Source: Ilumatobacteraceae bacterium | Lineage (GTDB): Bacteria > Actinomycetota > Acidimicrobiia > Acidimicrobiales > Ilumatobacteraceae | Direction: 5' to 3' | Assembly: GCA_016650435.1 (NCBI GenBank) | Contig: JAENVT010000448.1 | Location: 1 to 18,211 of the forward strand | Length of the DNA stretch: 18,211 bases | Shown: piece by piece, positions 7,401 through 14,659 of the stretch | Layout of the letters: every line of letters begins with the position of its first letter | Position numbering within the stretch: the first letter of the stretch is position 1 | Made by a program: the position numbers and the translations under genes | The notes under the pieces: model-generated | Seen by the model: only the letters and a program-made list of their open reading frames with translations | The model's database searches: none | Told to the model about the DNA's origin: nothing

Positions 7401-8161
7401 TGGGCGACTACACGACGGACGAGTTGATGATCGTCAACGCAGCGCGCCAACTCGGCGCACTGGCTGCGGCCGGCAAGCGGCAATGCTTCGTCGGCATCGG
7501 TTTGCCGTCGACGGCTGCCAATCTTGCCCGCCGTCTCTACCCGATCGAGCCGGTGTTGATCTACGAGTCGGGTTGCATCGACACGAAGCCAACACGTCTG
7601 CCGCTGTCGATCGGCGACGGCGAGCTCGCCGAGACCAGCGACGCGGTAGTCAGCGTTCCTGAGATCTTCGCCTACTGGCTGCAGGCCGGGCGCATCGACA
7701 TCGGATTTCTCAGCGGGGCACAACTCGACAAGTACGCCAACATCAATTCGACGGTTATCGGCTCGTATGAGTCGCCGAAGACTCGCTTGCCCGGCGCCGG
7801 TGGTGCGCCGGAGATCGCCGCGTCGGCCGGCGCGGTGATGGTGATCATGCGTCAATCGGCGCGAGCTTTCGTTGAGCGTTGCGACTTCCGTACCTCGATC
7901 GGCTTCGGCGATGGCAAGGGTGATCGCGAGCGATTCGGCCTACGCGGTGGCGGACCGAAGTGGGTCATCACCGATCTGGCAGTGATGGAACCCGACCCCG
8001 ATACGTGCGAGCTTGTCGTCGTTGCGTTGCATCCCGGTGTGACTCGCGAGCAGGTCGTCGCCGCCACCGGCTGGGATATTCAATTCGTCGACGATCTGGC
8101 AACGACGGACGAGCCGACCGACGAAGAGCTCGACACGTTGCGCACTTTGCAGGCTGCATGA
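7400..8161 (+). CDS. catJ: 3-oxoadipate CoA-transferase, subunit B (CatJ / GctB-like)
   Basis: This 253-residue beta subunit begins MGDYTTDELMIVNAARQL. It carries the catalytic glutamate in YESGCID (Glu56), close to Glu54 of the glutaconate CoA-transferase beta chain, which forms the glutamyl-CoA intermediate. Further family marks are FLSGAQLDKYANINSTVIG, PGAGGAPEIAASAG and the C-terminal VVVALHPGVTREQV. Its start overlaps the A-subunit stop by one base and its own stop overlaps the next gene's ATG by 4 nt, so translation is coupled on both sides. The pair completes conversion of 3-oxoadipate to 3-oxoadipyl-CoA. Confidence 0.88.
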   Translation: MGDYTTDELMIVNAARQLGALAAAGKRQCFVGIGLPSTAANLARRLYPIEPVLIYESGCIDTKPTRLPLSIGDGELAETSDAVVSVPEIFAYWLQAGRIDIGFLSGAQLDKYANINSTVIGSYESPKTRLPGAGGAPEIAASAGAVMVIMRQSARAFVERCDFRTSIGFGDGKGDRERFGLRGGGPKWVITDLAVMEPDPDTCELVVVALHPGVTREQVVAATGWDIQFVDDLATTDEPTDEELDTLRTLQAA

Positions 8162-9234
8162 ACCCGTTCACCTACGACCAGCTACCGGCCCGGATCGTGT
8201 TCGGTGCCGGTCGGCTGTCCGAGGTCGGTGCCGAGGTTGAGCGCCTCGGTGGCCGGCGCGTGATGCTGATATCCGATGGCGCCGCTAGGGAACCGGCAAG
8301 CGCTATCACCGGCCAACTCGGATCGCACCTGGCGGTGGCGTGGAACGAAGTTGCCCAGCACGTGCCCGTCGACCTCGCCGAGCGAGCGCGTACGGCTGCA
8401 ACCGAGGCCTCGATCGATTGCATCGTATGCGTCGGGGGTGGTTCGTCGACGGGTCTGGCCAAGGCTCTGGCGCTGAGCCACGCCGTCCCCATCATCGCCG
8501 TGCCCACCACGTACGCGGGTAGCGAGCAAACCGCGATCTACGGGCTCACCGGGGGTCGTCGCAAGGAGACCGGCAAGAACGCAATCGTGCAGCCGAAGAC
8601 CGTCGTCTACGACCCCGAGCTGACGGTCGGTCTGCCAGCGTTCATCACCGGACCTTCGGCGTTCAACGCCCTTGCGCATTCCGTCGAAGCGCTTTATGCG
8701 CCTGGCAACAATCCGGTGACGTCGGCGTTGGCCCTCGAAGGCGTGCGGGCGATCCACGACTCTCTTCCGACCGTGATGGCAACGCCCGACGATGTCGAAG
8801 CCCGCGGCACCTTGCTGTACGGGGCGTACCTCAGTGGCGTCGCTCTCGGCAGCACGTCGACCGGTCTGCATCACAAGCTGTGCCATGTCTTGGGCGGAAG
8901 GTTCAACCTGGTTCACGCCGATGCGCACTCGGTCATCTTGCCGCACGCGATCGCGTTCAACGCCCCGGCGCTACCCGCCGAGATGGCCCGCCTGGCCGCC
9001 GCACTCGGTGTGCCCGGCAGCGATCCGGCCGCGGCGCTGTGGGACCTGGCCAAAGCCAGCAACGTGCCGACGCGACTCGCTGATCTGAAAGGCGACGACG
9101 GTCTGTTGAGGCGTGAAGATCTTCCAGGTGCCGCACACGTGGCCGCCGAAGAGATCACGGAAAATCCACGACCCGTCACCGAGGCCGACCTGCTCGCTCT
9201 GCTCGAGCGGGCCTACGAAGGAGCCCGACCATGA
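8158..9234 (+). CDS. macA: Maleylacetate reductase (iron-type alcohol dehydrogenase family)
   Basis: This 358-residue enzyme reduces maleylacetate to 3-oxoadipate with NAD(P)H. It has the family's usual length and layout: dinucleotide-binding CVGGGSSTGLAKALAL near residues 81-96, VPTTYAGSEQTAIYGLT just after, FNALAHSVEALYAPGNNPV, and GLHHKLCHVLGGRFNLVHADAHSVILPHA. The TTYAGSE and GLHHKLCHVLGG segments separate maleylacetate reductases from other iron-type alcohol dehydrogenases. The ATG at 8158 overlaps the catJ stop, and the stop overlaps the thiolase ATG, both as ATGA. Its place after hydroquinone dioxygenase is the expected one in 4-nitrophenol and hydroquinone clusters, where maleylacetate comes from oxidation of 4-hydroxymuconic semialdehyde. 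Confidence 0.93.
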   Translation: MNPFTYDQLPARIVFGAGRLSEVGAEVERLGGRRVMLISDGAAREPASAITGQLGSHLAVAWNEVAQHVPVDLAERARTAATEASIDCIVCVGGGSSTGLAKALALSHAVPIIAVPTTYAGSEQTAIYGLTGGRRKETGKNAIVQPKTVVYDPELTVGLPAFITGPSAFNALAHSVEALYAPGNNPVTSALALEGVRAIHDSLPTVMATPDDVEARGTLLYGAYLSGVALGSTSTGLHHKLCHVLGGRFNLVHADAHSVILPHAIAFNAPALPAEMARLAAALGVPGSDPAAALWDLAKASNVPTRLADLKGDDGLLRREDLPGAAHVAAEEITENPRPVTEADLLALLERAYEGARP

Positions 9235-10418
9235 CCAACGCAGCGTTCATCGTCGATGCCGTGCGCACACCGCTGGGGCGGATCGGCGGCGCACTGGCAG
9301 GCGTTCGTCCCGACGACCTGCTCGCCGGGACGGTGCGCGCCATCGTCTCCCGCTCGCCATCGCTCGATCCGGGAGCCATCGACGAGGTGTACGCCGGCGA
9401 CGCCAACGGTGCCGGCGAAGACAACCGCAACGTCGGCCGGATGGCGCTGCTGTTGGCCGGCCTACCGACCACGGTCCCCGCCGCGACCGTCAATCGTCTG
9501 TGCGGCAGCGGTATCGAGGCGATCTTCGGCGCATCGCGTACCGTCGCCGTCGGTGACGCCGACATCACGATCGCCTGCGGTGTCGAGAGCATGACCCGCG
9601 CTCCTTGGGTTGTGCTGAAACCGTCGAAAGCTTTCCCGACGACCCACGAGCAGATGTGGAACTCGGCGCTCGGCTGGCGAATGGTGAATCCCAAGATGCC
9701 GGCGGAGTGGACGATCTCGTTGGGCGAAGGTGCCGAGGTGTTGGCCGACAAGTACTCGATCTCTCGCGACGAGCAAGATGCGTTCGCCCTCGGATCGCAT
9801 CAGCGTGCTGCGGCTTCATGGGCAGCAGGTCACTTCGCCGCCGAGACCGTGCAGGTCGACGATGCTCCGCTGGAACGCGACGAGTGCATCCGGCCGGAGT
9901 CGTCGATGCAGACGTTGGCCAAGTTGAAGCCAGTCTTCCGGCAAGGCGGATCGGTGACAGCCGGCAATGCCTCGCCAATGAACGACGGCGCCGCCGCAAT
10001 GCTGGTGATGTCGCCACGCGGCGTCGAGATGTCGCAGGCCACACCGATGGCGCGGATCGCCAGCCGCGGAACCAGCGGCGTCGAACCACACCTGTATGGC
10101 ATTGGCCCGGTCGAGGCCGCGCGTACAGCGCTTCGCCGCGCAGGAATTGGCTGGGGCGACCTCTCTGCGGTCGAGCTCAACGAGGCGTTCGCCGCGCAGT
10201 CATTGGCTTGCCTGCGCGAGTGGCCCGAGCTGGATCCGACGATCGTCAACCAACAGGGCGGCGCGATCGCCATCGGTCATCCGCTCGGCTGCAGCGGAGT
10301 GCGAATCGTCACGACGTTGGCTCATCACCTGCGCCGCACTGGTGGACGCTACGGGCTGGCGGCGATGTGCATCGGCGTCGGCCAAGGCATCGCCATCGTC
10401 CTCGAAAACCTCACCTGA
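9231..10418 (+). CDS. pcaF: 3-oxoadipyl-CoA thiolase (PcaF-like thiolase)
   Basis: This 395-residue thiolase contains the acyl-accepting Cys91 in NRLCGSGIEA, the catalytic His350 in GGAIAIGHPLGCSG and the second active Cys380 in MCIGVGQG, so it should be active. It begins AAFIVDAVRTPLGRIGG, the typical thiolase opening. It cleaves 3-oxoadipyl-CoA with CoA to succinyl-CoA and acetyl-CoA, the last step of the pathway encoded here. Generic acetyl-CoA acetyltransferases share these motifs, so the substrate rests on gene order. It is the last gene of the plus-strand operon and is coupled to the reductase by an ATGA overlap. The converging gene ends only 47 nt later. Confidence 0.9.
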   Translation: MTNAAFIVDAVRTPLGRIGGALAGVRPDDLLAGTVRAIVSRSPSLDPGAIDEVYAGDANGAGEDNRNVGRMALLLAGLPTTVPAATVNRLCGSGIEAIFGASRTVAVGDADITIACGVESMTRAPWVVLKPSKAFPTTHEQMWNSALGWRMVNPKMPAEWTISLGEGAEVLADKYSISRDEQDAFALGSHQRAAASWAAGHFAAETVQVDDAPLERDECIRPESSMQTLAKLKPVFRQGGSVTAGNASPMNDGAAAMLVMSPRGVEMSQATPMARIASRGTSGVEPHLYGIGPVEAARTALRRAGIGWGDLSAVELNEAFAAQSLACLREWPELDPTIVNQQGGAIAIGHPLGCSGVRIVTTLAHHLRRTGGRYGLAAMCIGVGQGIAIVLENLT

Positions 10419-10423
10419 GCCCT

Positions 10424-10466
10424 GTGGAGTGCTTCACGCCCACCTGGGTGCGCTGAGACACTCCAC
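10424..10466. terminator. Hairpin between convergent operons, possible bidirectional terminator
   Basis: GTGGAGTG at 10424-10431 is exactly complementary to CACTCCAC at 10459-10466, and a small CACC-TG-GGTG hairpin sits in the loop. It starts 5 nt after the thiolase stop and ends at the stop of the opposite-strand synthetase. There is no T-run, so it may act only as a 3' stabilising structure or a weak terminator in both directions. Confidence 0.5.
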
Positions 10467-12418
10467 TAGCGGTTGCGGGCTACTGCGGCGACGTCGTCGA
10501 GCGATTCGGGGTTCTTCAGAGCACCACGGCTGGCGACCGAATCGGGGTCGGCACCGCGAAGGATCTTCTTGACGGGAAGCTCCAGTTTCTTGCCCGACAG
10601 GGTGGTTGGTATCGATCGCAGCCGGTGAATTTCGTCGGGCACGTGGCGAGGCGACAGGTTGCTGCGCAGGGCACGCTTGATCGGGTCGATCACGTCCTCA
10701 AGCGGCGTCTCATCATCCGTAGCAACGAACAGGACCAGCACGCCGGCGCCACCGCCGTCGACATCTTCGAGGTGCACGATCAGGCTGTCGTTGACTCCGT
10801 CGACGGCTTCGACCACCCGATAGATCTCGCTGGTGCCGATGCGCACTCCACCGCGGTTCAACGTGGCGTCGGATCGGCCGGTGATCACACAGCTGCCGTC
10901 TTCGTCGAGTGTGATCCAATCGCCGTGGCGCCACACACCCGGGTATGCCTCGAAGTAGGCGGCACGATATTTCGAGCCATCTGTGTCGCCCCAGAACCCC
11001 GTTGGCATCGAGGGCATTGGCTTCGTGATGACCAGTTCGCCCTGCTCGCCGATAACCGGATGGCCGGTGTCGTCGAACGCCTCGACGGAGGCGCCCAGAT
11101 ACCGGCACGAGATCTTGCCGGCGTCGACGGGCACCATCGGGCAGCCGCCGACAAAGGCTGAGCAGATGTCAGTGCCGCCGCTGATCGACGACAACACAAC
11201 GTGGTCAGCGACGCGGTCGTAGACCCAGTGGAAACCGTCTGCCGGCAGTGGCGCGCCTGTCGAGCCGACAGCACGCACTCGCGACATGTCGAACGTTTCG
11301 CCCGGCCGCAGATCGGCCTTGCGGCACGCCATGTAGTACGGCGCGCTGGCCCCGAACCAGGTGATCTCGGTCTGCTCGGCCAGACCCCACAACGTCTCGA
11401 GAGATGGTGAGGCCGGGTCACCGTCGAATGTGACGATTGCCGACCCAGTCAACAAACCGCTGACGAGGTAGTTCCACATCATCCAGCCCGTCGTGGTGAA
11501 CCAGAAGAATCGATCGGTCGGCCCAAGGTCGGCGTGCAGGCCCAAGACCTTGAGGTGCTCGAGGAGTATGCCGCCATGGCCGTGGATGATTGGTTTTGGC
11601 ATGCCGGTCGTGCCTGACGAGTACAGCACATACATGGGATGCTCGGCAGCGACCTGCTCGAATTCAAGGGACCCCTGATTGGCGATGAAGTCGCTCCAGG
11701 GGACTGATCCCGGCAAGGGCTCGTCGCCGAGGTACTGCAGTGCCACCGTTGCCCGCAGACTCGCGAGGCCTTCGCGGATTGCCTGCACCTCGACACGTCG
11801 GTCGATGTCTCGGTTGCCGTATCGATAGCCGTCGACGACGAGAAGCACCTTCGGATCGATCTGGCCGAAACGGTCGAGCACGGCCTGTACGCCGAACTCC
11901 GGCGCGCAGCTCGTCCACACAGCGCCAAGGCTCGCGGTGGCCAGGAAGGCAACGATCGTTTCTGGCACGTTCGGCAGGTAGGCCGCCACCCGATCGCCTT
12001 TGCAGACGCCGAGGGCCTGCAATCCTGCTCGAGCCCGGCCGACCTGCTCCGCCAATTCGTCCCAGGTCAGCGACGACGGTCGGCGGGTCTGCGAGTGGGC
12101 GATGATTGCCGGACGGTCACCGACGTGACGAAGAATGTGTTCGGCGTAGTTCAGTCGAGCCCCGGTCAGCCACTTCGTGCCGGGCATTGTCGTCGAGTCG
12201 AGAATCTCGGAATACGGCACGCTGGACCGCACGTCGAAGAACTCCCAGACCGCTGCCCAGAATCCGGCGATGTCGTCGACCGACCACTGCCACAGTTCGT
12301 TGTACGAATCGAACGACCCAACACCGCGCTCGCCGAGCCACTCGGTGAACCGGCCGATGTTGCTCCGCGATATCGAATCGGGCGTCGGCGCCCAGAGGTG
12401 TTGCGACGACATAGCCAT
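10466..12418 (-). CDS. aacS: Acetoacetyl-CoA synthetase (acetoacetate-CoA ligase)
   Basis: This 650-residue ANL-superfamily ligase has the length and motifs of acetoacetate-CoA ligase. It starts with the acetyl-CoA-synthetase-type N-terminal segment (FWAAVWEFFDV, then GTKWLTGARLNYAEHIL). It then shows the ATP loop LYSSGTTGMPKPIIHGHGG, the FFWFTTTGWMMWNYLVSGL segment, the hinge region TGRSDATLNRGGVRIGTSE, and the C-terminal catalytic lysine region LSGKKLELPVKK. It turns acetoacetate, ATP and CoA into acetoacetyl-CoA in the cytoplasm. Initiation could be at the ATG at 12418 or the second ATG two codons later. It is last in the extradiol dioxygenase operon, 10 nt after the kinase-like gene. That place suggests acetoacetate, or a similar 3-oxoacid, is released by the pathway. 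Confidence 0.93.
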   Translation of the reverse strand: MAMSSQHLWAPTPDSISRSNIGRFTEWLGERGVGSFDSYNELWQWSVDDIAGFWAAVWEFFDVRSSVPYSEILDSTTMPGTKWLTGARLNYAEHILRHVGDRPAIIAHSQTRRPSSLTWDELAEQVGRARAGLQALGVCKGDRVAAYLPNVPETIVAFLATASLGAVWTSCAPEFGVQAVLDRFGQIDPKVLLVVDGYRYGNRDIDRRVEVQAIREGLASLRATVALQYLGDEPLPGSVPWSDFIANQGSLEFEQVAAEHPMYVLYSSGTTGMPKPIIHGHGGILLEHLKVLGLHADLGPTDRFFWFTTTGWMMWNYLVSGLLTGSAIVTFDGDPASPSLETLWGLAEQTEITWFGASAPYYMACRKADLRPGETFDMSRVRAVGSTGAPLPADGFHWVYDRVADHVVLSSISGGTDICSAFVGGCPMVPVDAGKISCRYLGASVEAFDDTGHPVIGEQGELVITKPMPSMPTGFWGDTDGSKYRAAYFEAYPGVWRHGDWITLDEDGSCVITGRSDATLNRGGVRIGTSEIYRVVEAVDGVNDSLIVHLEDVDGGGAGVLVLFVATDDETPLEDVIDPIKRALRSNLSPRHVPDEIHRLRSIPTTLSGKKLELPVKKILRGADPDSVASRGALKNPESLDDVAAVARNR

Positions 12419-12428
12419 ACGTGGTGGT

Positions 12429-13424
12429 CTAGATCACCGTCGAGTTCGGTTCCAAGCCGGTCATCCATTCGGCGACGAGCCTTGAGTGCCGATCGATGAA
12501 CTCCGGCAGACCTGGCCGGCGAAGGTTCAAGCCGAGGTTGATCACGTTGAGACTTCTCCCCGCGGCGAGGGCTTGCGCCAGTGACTCGTCGGTCAATGGC
12601 CACGGTCTCACCGATCTGTATCCGACCGCGAAGTCCTCGATCAGCGACTGGTCGTGGAACACGCGGCGCAGGTCGGCAACCGTGATCGCCACATCCTGCA
12701 CGTCGAACCCGAATTGAAGATCCTGGAAATCGATCGGTGTCAGAATCGACCGGTAGCGCATCACGTTCTGCGGGCCGAAGTCACCGTGCAACAAATGCGG
12801 TCGGTGCAGCGGTATCTTCCACAGAACGTCGAGATGGGCCTGCACACGGTCGATCGCCTCGACGAACATCGAGCCGTGCGCTGATTCGTAGCCCGCCAGC
12901 AACGAGGTGTTGGCGAAGTAGACCACTCGTTTGGCGATGATGCCCGACGGGATCTCGGGCGGGCTGTAGGCCGCGGCGTGTTCGTGCAGGATCGCCTGAA
13001 GGGCTCCCAGTCGCCGGGCGATGTTGTGGTCGAATTGCCGACGAACGAGGCGCCCCTGCGCCCAAGTCATCACCGAGCAATAGCGTGGGCCGGGCACCAG
13101 AGGGTGCGCCCCGGCGCTGACGTTGTTGCCGGCCAGGTCGGCTAGCAGCGTTGGAACCAGGAGATCAGTTTCGGCACGCAGGGCCCGGAGCCAATCAGCC
13201 TCGACGTCTTCAACACGGTCGGCGTGAATCCGCACCTCGCCAACTCGCACTGCCAGCGGCTGGCCACCCGCCATCTGGGCGCGGAACAGGGTGTTGAAAG
13301 AATGCGATGCCAGCAACGACACTCGCGAGGGTTCGAGGCCGAATTGATTTCGAAGCGTGTCGGTAGCGAGCAACCGAAGGCGTCCGACGCGCCCGCTCTT
13401 GGTCAGTTGGTCGAAGGCCCGCAC
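12429..13424 (-). CDS. Aminoglycoside phosphotransferase-fold small-molecule kinase
   Basis: This 331-residue protein has the APH/choline-kinase fold. The catalytic loop LLHGDFGPQNVM holds Asp215 and Asn220, and the metal-binding Asp232 lies in IDFQDLQFG. The nucleotide-site residue is Arg in LAVRVG rather than the Lys of antibiotic kinases. Catalytic residues are intact, so it is probably an active kinase, but nothing supports an antibiotic-resistance role. Relatives occur in actinobacterial lipid and aromatic catabolic clusters, mostly without known substrates. The start is a GTG at 13424 with no obvious ribosome binding site. It lies between a flavin monooxygenase and acetoacetyl-CoA synthetase with short gaps (28 and 10 nt). 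Its C-terminus reads GLEPNSTVI, oddly like the GLEPNTPLI end of the preceding gene. Confidence 0.82.
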   Translation of the reverse strand: MRAFDQLTKSGRVGRLRLLATDTLRNQFGLEPSRVSLLASHSFNTLFRAQMAGGQPLAVRVGEVRIHADRVEDVEADWLRALRAETDLLVPTLLADLAGNNVSAGAHPLVPGPRYCSVMTWAQGRLVRRQFDHNIARRLGALQAILHEHAAAYSPPEIPSGIIAKRVVYFANTSLLAGYESAHGSMFVEAIDRVQAHLDVLWKIPLHRPHLLHGDFGPQNVMRYRSILTPIDFQDLQFGFDVQDVAITVADLRRVFHDQSLIEDFAVGYRSVRPWPLTDESLAQALAAGRSLNVINLGLNLRRPGLPEFIDRHSRLVAEWMTGLEPNSTVI

Positions 13425-13452
13425 GCCTACATTCTGCCGAGGCGACGAGTAT

Positions 13453-14640
13453 TCAGATGAGCGGTGTGTTCGGCTCCAGCCCCAGCAGGAGACGTCCGTA
13501 CATCTCCTGGTTCGTCTCCAGCTTCAGCAGGCCGTGGTTGTTGATCGCCTGAAGGTCGGCGAGCGCGCGGTTCATCGGGCTTGAGGTGCGAACACCCGTC
13601 GCACCCGATTCGCGAAACAGGATCTCGACGCCCTCCAGCAGTCGACGCACGGCGGTGGCGCAGTCATTGCGCATCTCGGCACGGCGCAGCAATGGAACTT
13701 CCACGTTCGCCTGAGCCGCTGCATCTAGGTCGTCGGCGACGGCGTACAGCAACAACTCGCCTTCGCGAATACGTGATGCCGCGTCGCCGACGCGGATGTG
13801 GGTGAACGGGTGAGGCTCTTGCGGGTCGGCGGTGTAGGCGATGACCTTGCCTTTGATCGCCGAAGGAAAATCGTCGAGGGCCTGATTGGCGATGCCGATC
13901 GCCCCGCCGCACAGCGCGATGGTCAGCACCGGCACAGGCGCGCAGCGTTGCACCCAATCGTCGCCGTGCAAGTGCTCGCCGGGACTGCTACCCATGATGA
14001 GGCCGGGCAGCGACAAGAAACGGTAGGCAGGGACGTCGACACCGGTGACAACCATCGTGCACGAGCCCGTGCCGGTCAGCCCACTGACGTACCAGTCGTC
14101 TTTGATCGTCACCGACGAAACCGGCACCATGAAGTCGCCCTGATCGAGTTCGTTGCCGCTTTCGTCGAACACGATGCCGCCGAGCAGCAACCAATCGGCT
14201 CGCTCGCACCCGGAGCCGAACGGCCACACACCCTCGAGGTGGTAGCCGTCAGCGGCGCGGGTTGCCTTGCCGCGTGGACCGATGACGGCAGAAACGATCG
14301 TGTCGGGATTGCCGCCATATACGTCGTCCTGGCCCTGCTCGGGAAAGTGGGACGACAGCCACGAGTGAGCTTGCACAACGCCGGCCACCCACGCTGTCGA
14401 ACCACAGCCGCGACCGAGTGCGCTCATGACATCGAGATGGCTGCGGATGCCGAGGGCGTAGCCACCGTTGCGCTTGGCCTGAATGGTCTTCAGCGCGCCG
14501 GAACGGCGAAGGGCATCGATGTTTGCCAACGGGATGCGACGATCGAGAGCAGTCTGAGCAGCACGTTCGCGCAGCTCGGGTATCAACTCACGCGCCCGCC
14601 ATGCGGCGTCGCTCGCGGAAACGGACGTCTCTGTCGACAC
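13453..14640 (-). CDS. Flavin-dependent monooxygenase, oxygenase component (HsaA / acyl-CoA dehydrogenase fold), copy A
   Basis: This 395-residue protein belongs to the group D flavin monooxygenases, which use the acyl-CoA dehydrogenase fold. They take reduced flavin from a separate reductase to hydroxylate phenols (HsaA, HpaB-type C2 enzymes). Supporting marks are GRGCGSTAWVAGVVQAHSW, GVWPFGSGCERADW and WYVSGLTGTGS, the last two typical of the flavin-binding barrel; it ends GRLLLGLEPNTPLI. It lacks the catalytic-base region expected of true acyl-CoA dehydrogenases as far as I can see. AAAGGAG (14646-14652) stands 5 nt before GTG 14640 and fixes the start. The second copy ends 19 nt upstream. 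No flavin reductase is present in the window. Substrate unknown. Confidence 0.87.
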   Translation of the reverse strand: MSTETSVSASDAAWRARELIPELRERAAQTALDRRIPLANIDALRRSGALKTIQAKRNGGYALGIRSHLDVMSALGRGCGSTAWVAGVVQAHSWLSSHFPEQGQDDVYGGNPDTIVSAVIGPRGKATRAADGYHLEGVWPFGSGCERADWLLLGGIVFDESGNELDQGDFMVPVSSVTIKDDWYVSGLTGTGSCTMVVTGVDVPAYRFLSLPGLIMGSSPGEHLHGDDWVQRCAPVPVLTIALCGGAIGIANQALDDFPSAIKGKVIAYTADPQEPHPFTHIRVGDAASRIREGELLLYAVADDLDAAAQANVEVPLLRRAEMRNDCATAVRRLLEGVEILFRESGATGVRTSSPMNRALADLQAINNHGLLKLETNQEMYGRLLLGLEPNTPLI

Positions 14641-14645
14641 GGATG

Positions 14646-14652
14646 CTCCTTT
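14646..14652 (-). promoter_or_regulatory. Ribosome binding site that fixes the start of monooxygenase copy A
   Basis: AAAGGAG on the minus strand lies 5 nt before the GTG at 14640. It sits inside a longer open frame beginning at 14679, which would overlap the upstream gene, and so supports the shorter product. Confidence 0.7.
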
Positions 14653-14659
14653 GAGATCG

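Noticed and set aside
12429..13424. Aminoglycoside resistance gene
   Set aside because: The fold matches, but the neighbours are catabolic and no resistance-enzyme signature beyond the general kinase motifs is seen.
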